A stretch of 18,568 nucleotides of DNA from an uncultured Muribaculaceae bacterium (lineage in GTDB: Bacteria > Bacteroidota > Bacteroidia > Bacteroidales > Muribaculaceae), in the NCBI GenBank assembly GCA_947644475.1, contig CANRZQ010000021.1, positions 1-18,568 on the forward strand, written 5' to 3'. Numbering within the stretch: the stretch's first letter is position 1; every line of letters starts with the position of its first letter. Under the pieces are notes generated by a model that saw nothing but the letters and a program-made list of their open reading frames with translations, had not been told where the DNA came from and ran no database searches. This document shows positions 13,470 to 18,568 of this stretch, one piece after another. The position numbers were made by a program, and so were the translations under genes.

Positions 13470-14225
13470 TTAGATTACTTCCATGTCGGATTCAAGACGC
13501 TGACGCACAACTTCGTACATTACCACAGCGGCGGCCACCGACACGTTGAGCGAACCGATTTTGCCGAACATCGGGATTGACACGCGAGCGTCGCAAAGGT
13601 CGAGCACGGCAGGCGATATGCCGGTGTCTTCCGCTCCCATCACCAATGCCACCGGCGTGGTGAAATCGGCTTTTGTGTAGTTGAAATCGGCCTTCTCGGT
13701 CACGCCAACAATCTGATAGCCATTATCTTTAAGGAAGCGCACGGCCTCGGTGAGCGACCTCTCGCGGCACACAGGCAGATAGTTGAGCGCACCGGCCGAT
13801 GTCTTCATGGCGTCGCCCGACACCGACACGCTTCCGCGCTCGGGAATTACAATTGCTGATGCACCGCAGCACTCGGCCGTACGGGCTATGGCTCCGAAAT
13901 TGCGCACGTCGGTAACTCCGTCGAGCACCACCACGAAAGGAAGCACGCCTTCCTCATACAAGGCAGGCACAAGATGTTCGAGTTTATGATATGTCACCGC
14001 CGACAGAATAGCCAGCACGCCCTGGTGGTTCTTGCGTGTGATACGGTTGATTTTTTCAACGGGCACGCGCTGCACCGGCACGCGGGCTGCGCGGGCCGCC
14101 CCGAGCAGTTCAGACGCCAATTCATTCTGCAAGTCCTTCTTAACCAGAATCTTGTCAATTTCCTTACCGGCCTCGATAGCCTCAATCACGGCGCGGGTGC
14201 CATATATATAATCAGACGGTTCCAT
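13470..14225 (-). CDS. rlmB: 23S rRNA (guanosine-2'-O-)-methyltransferase, RlmB/TrmH family
   Basis: 251-residue SPOUT-class enzyme that transfers a methyl group from S-adenosylmethionine to a ribose 2'-OH in RNA. An N-terminal substrate-binding domain (about 1-75) starts with YIYGTRAVIEAI, typical of RlmB. The knotted catalytic domain shows all three SpoU motifs: motif 1 LDGVTDVRNFGAIARTAE (101-118, with Asn109 and Arg115), motif 2 VALVMGAEDTGI (192-203, Glu199) and motif 3 IPMFGKIGSLNVSVAAAV (217-234, Ser225 and Asn227). The length is normal. The exact target (G2251 of 23S rRNA or another site) cannot be read from sequence; TrmH paralogues share these motifs. Its 3' end is the duplicated segment found again at 12598-12638. 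Confidence 0.9.
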   Translation of the reverse strand: MEPSDYIYGTRAVIEAIEAGKEIDKILVKKDLQNELASELLGAARAARVPVQRVPVEKINRITRKNHQGVLAILSAVTYHKLEHLVPALYEEGVLPFVVVLDGVTDVRNFGAIARTAECCGASAIVIPERGSVSVSGDAMKTSAGALNYLPVCRERSLTEAVRFLKDNGYQIVGVTEKADFNYTKADFTTPVALVMGAEDTGISPAVLDLCDARVSIPMFGKIGSLNVSVAAAVVMYEVVRQRLESDMEVI

Positions 14226-14256
14226 TATAATCTTTATCTTGAAATATTTTAAAATG

Positions 14257-14264
14257 CAAATTTA
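14257..14264 (-). promoter_or_regulatory. Promoter -7 box for rlmB
   Basis: TAAATTTG on the minus strand matches TAnnTTTG and ends 31 nt before the rlmB ATG. A good -33 TTTG is not seen. The AT-rich 14226-14367 gap carries this box and, on the other strand, the box of the divergent nuclease-family gene. Confidence 0.5.
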
Positions 14265-14338
14265 ACCATTTTTTCGAGACAAGAGTTCACTTTGCCGAAA
14301 AAATAGCCGGCCGGAAAACGATTTCGAAAATAAAGTAT

Positions 14339-14346
14339 TATATTTG
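14339..14346 (+). promoter_or_regulatory. Promoter -7 box for the AAA/PD-(D/E)XK gene
   Basis: TATATTTG matches TAnnTTTG and ends 21 nt before the ATG at 14368. No TTTG is found 20 nt upstream (TTTC at 14322-14325 is too close). Because this box overlaps the TTG at 14344, that TTG cannot be the translation start. Confidence 0.55.
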
Positions 14347-14367
14347 CATCAAATAAAGGACAAGCAC

Positions 14368-15942
14368 ATGAATCCTTCCCTCACGAAATATCCGATAGGC
14401 ATACAGTCGTTCCCTGAAATCAGAAACGGCAACTATATTTATGTCGACAAAACGATGTATATCCCACATTTGCTTCTTGGCAAATATTACTTTTTGAGTC
14501 GTCCTCGGCGATTCGGGAAGAGTTTGTTTTTGTCGACCCTGGAATCTTACTTCAAGGGGAGAAAGGACCTTTTCGAAGGCCTGGCGATAGCCGATGTGGA
14601 AAAGGAATGGGTGGAATATCCCGTGGTGAGAATCGACTTCAACACTACTGAGGGCAACGACATTGAGTCGGTAAAAAAATCGCTGCGCCTAATGCTCATG
14701 AGATGCGCCGCGTCTTACGGAATTGAAATTCCCGGATATGAAAGCATGGCCATAGCCGATCTTTTCACCACCCTTATCCTCGCGCTTGAAGCCAAGACGG
14801 GGCGCAAGGTGGTTATCCTCATCGATGAGTACGACAAGGCTCTTATCGAGATAATGAACGACCCGGAAAGGCTCGGCGACGCAACCGATACCTTGCGTCC
14901 GTTTTTCAGCGTGCTCAAAACGGCCGACGAACATATCAAGTTCGCGTTTATCACCGGGGTTTCCCGATTCCGCAACACAACAATTTTCTCGGGGTTCAAC
15001 AATCCCAACGACATAAGCATGAACAGTGACTTCGCGTCGGTTCTCGGCATAACGCAACAAGAGATGGAAAAGTATTTTCGGCATGGCATTGATGCCATTG
15101 CACGCGAATACGAGATGCCGTTCGACGATATGCTGCAAGTGCTCCGCGACAAGTACGACGGATACCGGTTCACCCGCCGAAAAGAGTATGTCTACAATCC
15201 TTTCAGCGTGCTCAACGCCCTATATGCCCGTCAACTTGACGACGCCTGGGTGAAAAGCGGCACATCGAGAGTGCTTGCAAAATATCTCCGCGGCTCAGAT
15301 TTCACTTTCGACGAGATGACATCGAAATGGCTGTCGGCAAACGCGCTCGCCGCCACTTATTCCAGAGAAAATCCCACCTCGCTTTTCTTCCAGACCGGCT
15401 ACCTGACCATACGAGAATTCAAAGATGACTTCTATAAACTTGGAATTCCAAATCAGGAGGTTCAAAATGCCTTGGTGGAATTAGTCATCCCTGAGTTTGT
15501 AAAAGGAACAAACGCTGACAATCTTCAAAACACCATATTTGAGTTGTCCGGTGCCATTAAGCGCGGTGATGTCGACACCATGATGGAGTTGCTTCGCGCA
15601 TTGCTCGCTGCTGTGCCTTACCACGAGATTGACACTCATGTGCTCGAGAAGCATCTTCATCTTTGCATGTACATTGTGTTCATGATGCTGGGTGTAAGCA
15701 CTAAATGCGAGATTGCCCAGTCGGGCGGACGAGTCGACATGGTGGCCCGCACGCCGTGGAGAATTTATGTGTTTGAGTTCAAACTCGACTGCACCCCGGA
15801 AGAAGCACTCCGGCAGATCGACGACAAGGGTTATGCAATACCATGGAGTGCTGACGGACGCAAATTGACAAAAGTGGGAGTAAACTTTTCATCAAAAACC
15901 CGCACTATCGATTCTTGGGCATATGCGAACGATAAGAATTAA
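14368..15942 (+). CDS. AAA-ATPase-like protein with C-terminal PD-(D/E)XK nuclease domain
   Basis: 524 residues from the ATG at 14368, which is preceded by AAAGGA and continues MNPSLTKYPIGIQSFPEIR. The N-terminal AAA-ATPase-like domain opens with the family signature IRNGNYIYVDKT (18-29). Walker A is RPRRFGKS (45-52), an unusual loop in which the usual glycine-rich start is Arg-Pro-Arg-Arg. Walker B is VVILIDEYD (148-156). The C-terminal domain has the nuclease core Asp457...Glu470-Phe-Lys472 in GRVDMV and YVFEFKLD. The pairing is that of the AAA-ATPase_like plus PDDEXK_9 families, which occur in many copies in Bacteroidetes genomes and have no settled function. Catalytic residues look intact. 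The 3' end overlaps the next gene by 20 nt. Confidence 0.88.
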   Translation: MNPSLTKYPIGIQSFPEIRNGNYIYVDKTMYIPHLLLGKYYFLSRPRRFGKSLFLSTLESYFKGRKDLFEGLAIADVEKEWVEYPVVRIDFNTTEGNDIESVKKSLRLMLMRCAASYGIEIPGYESMAIADLFTTLILALEAKTGRKVVILIDEYDKALIEIMNDPERLGDATDTLRPFFSVLKTADEHIKFAFITGVSRFRNTTIFSGFNNPNDISMNSDFASVLGITQQEMEKYFRHGIDAIAREYEMPFDDMLQVLRDKYDGYRFTRRKEYVYNPFSVLNALYARQLDDAWVKSGTSRVLAKYLRGSDFTFDEMTSKWLSANALAATYSRENPTSLFFQTGYLTIREFKDDFYKLGIPNQEVQNALVELVIPEFVKGTNADNLQNTIFELSGAIKRGDVDTMMELLRALLAAVPYHEIDTHVLEKHLHLCMYIVFMMLGVSTKCEIAQSGGRVDMVARTPWRIYVFEFKLDCTPEEALRQIDDKGYAIPWSADGRKLTKVGVNFSSKTRTIDSWAYANDKN

Positions 15943-16708
15943 ACGGCATACGATTCTGCGCTACGCGCTGCTGATGCCGCTTGCCCTGCTGATTGCATCG
16001 GTGACGGCGGGGTGGCGGTCGTATGCCAACGCCCGGCAGGATATTGCCGACGACCTGAATGAGGCAATGATTGCCTTTGCAAACGACAACAGCAGGCTTT
16101 GGACACGGCAAGACACCGTGGCCGCGCTCCGCACTATGCACGAAACCACACGCAAGCCTGTGATATATCAGGCCTCGGATGTGAAATTCAGAAATCCGAA
16201 ACTCAAAGACGAGGCATACTTCGCCCTCACGCTGATAGATGCATCTGATGAGGCTCCTGTAATCTCCGGAGACAAGATTGCATCCGACTCAATCATACTT
16301 GTGCCGGAAAAGGCAGAAAATGCATTCGCCATTAAGGTGCAAGGGTTTGCCGACTGCTCGGTGGCGTCGGTTTTCGCCACCTCAGACCAAAGAGTGCCGG
16401 GGGTGCTTTTCGCCCTTTCGTTGCTATCCATGGCAAGTATTTTCGTGCTGCGCGGAAAGCCGGATAATCTCTCAATCGACAACATCAAACTCACGCCGAT
16501 GCAGCGGCAACTTGTGCAGATGCTGCTTGACGCCCCCGGACGCAAAGTCGACAAGCAGACGCTCTGTTGCGCCTTGTGGGGCAATAAAAGCAACGCCGAA
16601 GAATCGCTCTACACTCTTGTGCGACGCACCAAGACCGCACTCGCAGACGCAAACATCGATATTGTGTGCAATCGTGGCGAGTCATACGAACTGCGCATAA
16701 ACCCCTGA
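15923..16708 (+). CDS. Membrane-anchored winged-helix transcriptional regulator
   Basis: 261 residues with a basic N-terminus (MRTIRIKRH), TM1 (about 11-29), an extracytoplasmic domain (30-158), TM2 (about 159-177) and a cytoplasmic winged-helix domain (187-259). That domain reads KLTPMQRQLVQMLLD, then KQTLCCALWGNK, a recognition helix near EESLYTLVRRTKTAL, and the wing CNRGESYELRI. This resembles the OmpR/PhoB DNA-binding fold attached to a sensor, a one-component design like ToxR or CadC but with two spans and the DNA-binding domain at the C-terminus. The start overlaps the upstream gene by 20 nt. The next ATG, codon 18, would cut TM1, so the overlap is probably real. The outer-membrane receptor gene downstream is the obvious target; no receiver domain is present. 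Confidence 0.75.
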   Translation: MRTIRIKRHTILRYALLMPLALLIASVTAGWRSYANARQDIADDLNEAMIAFANDNSRLWTRQDTVAALRTMHETTRKPVIYQASDVKFRNPKLKDEAYFALTLIDASDEAPVISGDKIASDSIILVPEKAENAFAIKVQGFADCSVASVFATSDQRVPGVLFALSLLSMASIFVLRGKPDNLSIDNIKLTPMQRQLVQMLLDAPGRKVDKQTLCCALWGNKSNAEESLYTLVRRTKTALADANIDIVCNRGESYELRINP

Positions 16709-16717
16709 TATACAGCA

Positions 16718-16756
16718 TTGTCAGAAATTGTCAGACAAATGTCAGACAATTTTTTG
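16718..16756 (+). terminator. Hairpin made of phased TGTCAGA repeats: terminator and/or operator
   Basis: TTGTCAGA occurs at 16718-16725 and 16728-16735, and TGTCAGA at 16740-16746, a spacing of 10 and 11 bp. The last two copies fold as ATTGTC (16727-16732) with GACAAT (16745-16750) plus an inner GACA/TGTC, followed by six Ts. This fits an intrinsic terminator 18 nt after the regulator stop. Repeats on one face of the helix are equally what a PhoB-type winged-helix protein would bind, 40-70 bp before the receptor ATG. Confidence 0.55.
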
Positions 16757-16790
16757 AGCCGGATTGGCGCTTTTTCATTTGCTTTGCGGC

Positions 16791-18568
16791 ATGAAAAAGT
16801 TTGTTACAATAATCATTGCGGCAATGCATCTGTGGGCTTACGCGCAGGATGCCGCTCCCGAGACCTCTGCCACCGCACTCGACGACGTGGTAGTTACAGC
16901 TGACCGGCAGACTGAATCCTCCGGCAAAGTCACTCTACGCCCTTCCGCACTCGAAAAAGGCCACAGCACCAACGGCTACATGCTGCTGGCAAACATGAAT
17001 CTGCCCGACTTTATTGTGAACGGGCCGGAGCATACAATCTCTACAATAACAGGCCGCGACGTGAGGATACTAATTAACGGGGTGGAGGCGCAGCCCGACG
17101 AACTGGCCACCCTCGCCGCATCGGAAATAACCCGCATCGACTATCGGCTCAATCCCGGAGGCCGGTACGCAGGCAGCGGCGCGGTAATGAATTTCATAAC
17201 CGAGCGATATGACTACGGCGGCAATGTATATCTCTCGGCCGACGAAGGTCTGGCGCGAAAATACGGCCAATACACCGGCATGGTCAACTTCAAACAAAAC
17301 GCCATGACTCTTTCGCTCACAGCCGGTGGAACTTGGGACCGGACGTCGACACTCAACAAAGCCGACAATGTCTTCTCGCTCAACGACGGTGTTTTGAACC
17401 AGTCGGCAATTCCTGTCGCGGCCGGCTCACGCACAAACTCGCAATATCTCAGCCTTAAATTCATCCATGCTGCCGGCAATCACTCGTTCGACATCGCCTT
17501 CGGCGCAACCCGCAGCGCGACACCCCGCAACACACGCACCGACAGCATCACTTACTCCGGCCTTTACAATTTCAAGTCCATGGCAAGCCGCGAAAGCACG
17601 GAACGCGGACTTTCTCCCGTGTTGAAAATGCACTACAACCTTTACCTGCCGGGCGGACATACCCTTATGTCGATTGTGACGGCACGATATGGCCATACGG
17701 CTTTCCACAGCGTCTATTCCGAAACACAAGCCCTCGTCCTGCCCAACAATACCAAAGAAGACAATGTGCTCGCAAGCGCGACACTCGGCTATTTCAAATC
17801 GCACGAGAGCGGATTGAGCATCGGAATGACGGCCGACGAATATTACTACTTCTACCATGACAGATATTCCGGAGCGTTCAACAGCACGCAGACGCTTGTG
17901 AACAACCACATCATGGCCATGGCGCACATCGACCACAACTTGCCATGGGGGCTGTCGTACAACGCATCGGCCGGCATCACCGACCTGTATTCCACCATCG
18001 GACGCCACAACGACAACCAGCTGTCGCCCATGGTTTTCTACGGCCTTTCATATGCCATCGACCAAAAACACTCCATCGGCATCACGGGCAATTACGCCCA
18101 CAGCATATACAATCCGGCGTACAAGAACGAGGCGGTGATTCCCACCTCGTTTTTCGAGGCAACCGCCGGAAATCCCGACCTCGAACAGCTGAAGGCTTTC
18201 CAGAACATGATAAGTTACAACGGACGGGCCGGACATTTCGGCTTTTCAGCGACATATGATTTTCTAAAATATTTCGGCAACACATCAAACCGCTATTTCG
18301 CGGAAGACAACATCATGTATCATCAACTGATAAACGACGGTGACTTCCATTACCATAAATTGATTTTCGGTGCGTCGGCCTCTTTGCTTGGGGGCACGCT
18401 AAGGCTGAAAAGCAATGCGACATTCAGCATGAACCGGTTTGAGTCGGAATATCGTCCGGCCCGCAGCAATGACTGGCGCGCCGATTTCAGCGCGTCGTAT
18501 ATGGCAGGCGACTTGCAGATAAAGGGGACATATGCCGTGCCATACGGCGCACTGGGCATAGAGGGAAC
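16791..18568 (+). CDS. TonB-dependent-receptor-like outer-membrane protein (5' part)
   Basis: The frame is open from ATG 16791 to the window edge without a stop (592 codons plus 2 nt). A signal peptide MKKFVTIIIAAMHLWAYAQ probably ends after AYA (residue 18). DDVVVTADRQ (31-40) resembles a TonB-box region. It is followed by a plug-like domain with NMNLPDFIVNG (69-79), TGRDVRILINGVEAQPDEL (88-105), SEITRIDYRLNPGGRYAGSG (111-130) and AVMNFIT (131-137). From about 145 on there are alternating aromatic/polar strands of a barrel. There is no carboxypeptidase-like N-terminal domain and no SusD-type partner in view, so a SusC identity is unlikely. It fits the Bacteroidetes outer-membrane beta-barrel family with a TonB plug. 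The upstream membrane regulator is probably its partner. The substrate is unknown. Confidence 0.8.
   Translation, partial: MKKFVTIIIAAMHLWAYAQDAAPETSATALDDVVVTADRQTESSGKVTLRPSALEKGHSTNGYMLLANMNLPDFIVNGPEHTISTITGRDVRILINGVEAQPDELATLAASEITRIDYRLNPGGRYAGSGAVMNFITERYDYGGNVYLSADEGLARKYGQYTGMVNFKQNAMTLSLTAGGTWDRTSTLNKADNVFSLNDGVLNQSAIPVAAGSRTNSQYLSLKFIHAAGNHSFDIAFGATRSATPRNTRTDSITYSGLYNFKSMASRESTERGLSPVLKMHYNLYLPGGHTLMSIVTARYGHTAFHSVYSETQALVLPNNTKEDNVLASATLGYFKSHESGLSIGMTADEYYYFYHDRYSGAFNSTQTLVNNHIMAMAHIDHNLPWGLSYNASAGITDLYSTIGRHNDNQLSPMVFYGLSYAIDQKHSIGITGNYAHSIYNPAYKNEAVIPTSFFEATAGNPDLEQLKAFQNMISYNGRAGHFGFSATYDFLKYFGNTSNRYFAEDNIMYHQLINDGDFHYHKLIFGASASLLGGTLRLKSNATFSMNRFESEYRPARSNDWRADFSASYMAGDLQIKGTYAVPYGALGIEG

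Noticed and set aside
12598..13510. Simple target-site duplication of an insertion sequence around the GNAT module
   Set aside because: The 41-nt copies have diverged with mostly silent changes. No transposase or terminal inverted repeats are seen, so recombination between alleles fits better.
14344..14367. TTG start adding eight residues to the AAA/PD-(D/E)XK protein
   Set aside because: The TTG lies within the TATATTTG promoter box. The ATG at 14368 has AAAGGA upstream.

Overview
The window looks like chromosomal DNA of a Bacteroidales bacterium, plausibly a gut Muribaculaceae-type lineage. The reasons are TAnnTTTG-type promoter -7 boxes in front of many transcription units, A-rich leaders with weak Shine-Dalgarno sites, a histidyl-tRNA synthetase and envelope proteins of Bacteroidetes style, and dispersed palindromic repeats between genes. 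The family-level placement is inference.

Layout. 1-440: the 3' end of an LPS-export ATPase gene (lptB), then an initiator tRNA-Met(CAT) with its own promoter and terminator. 440-907: no gene, but a cluster of short palindromes. 908-1903 (minus): a membrane acyltransferase, more AT-rich than its surroundings. 1904-2424: no gene, several small hairpins and two promoter candidates. 2425-4404: hisS followed closely by a small outer-membrane beta-barrel gene. 4407-4478: a 25-bp perfect inverted repeat.

4500-12631: the centrepiece, five consecutive, mutually overlapping paralogous genes, each for a polytopic membrane protein of about 540 residues. They share a DE-x-Y-Q-type motif in the first extracytoplasmic loop, a central RLPS motif and a soluble C-terminal tail. 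I read them as probable GT-C-fold glycosyltransferases; that reading is inference. The overlaps imply one transcript with translational coupling. Genes 4 and 5 are recent duplicates, and the end of gene 3 looks converted to the gene 4 sequence.

12598-13510: a two-gene toxin-antitoxin-like module (a 52-residue small protein plus a GNAT acetyltransferase) sits between two diverged copies of the 3' end of the neighbouring rRNA methyltransferase gene (rlmB family). The left copy is a relic that also supplies the C-terminal tail of array gene 5. This marks a recombination or insertion boundary.

13470-18568: rlmB-like methyltransferase (minus). Divergently from it runs a AAA-ATPase/PD-(D/E)XK nuclease-family protein, whose end overlaps a membrane-anchored winged-helix regulator. 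A hairpin built from phased TGTCAGA repeats follows, and then a TonB-dependent-receptor-like outer-membrane protein that runs off the window.
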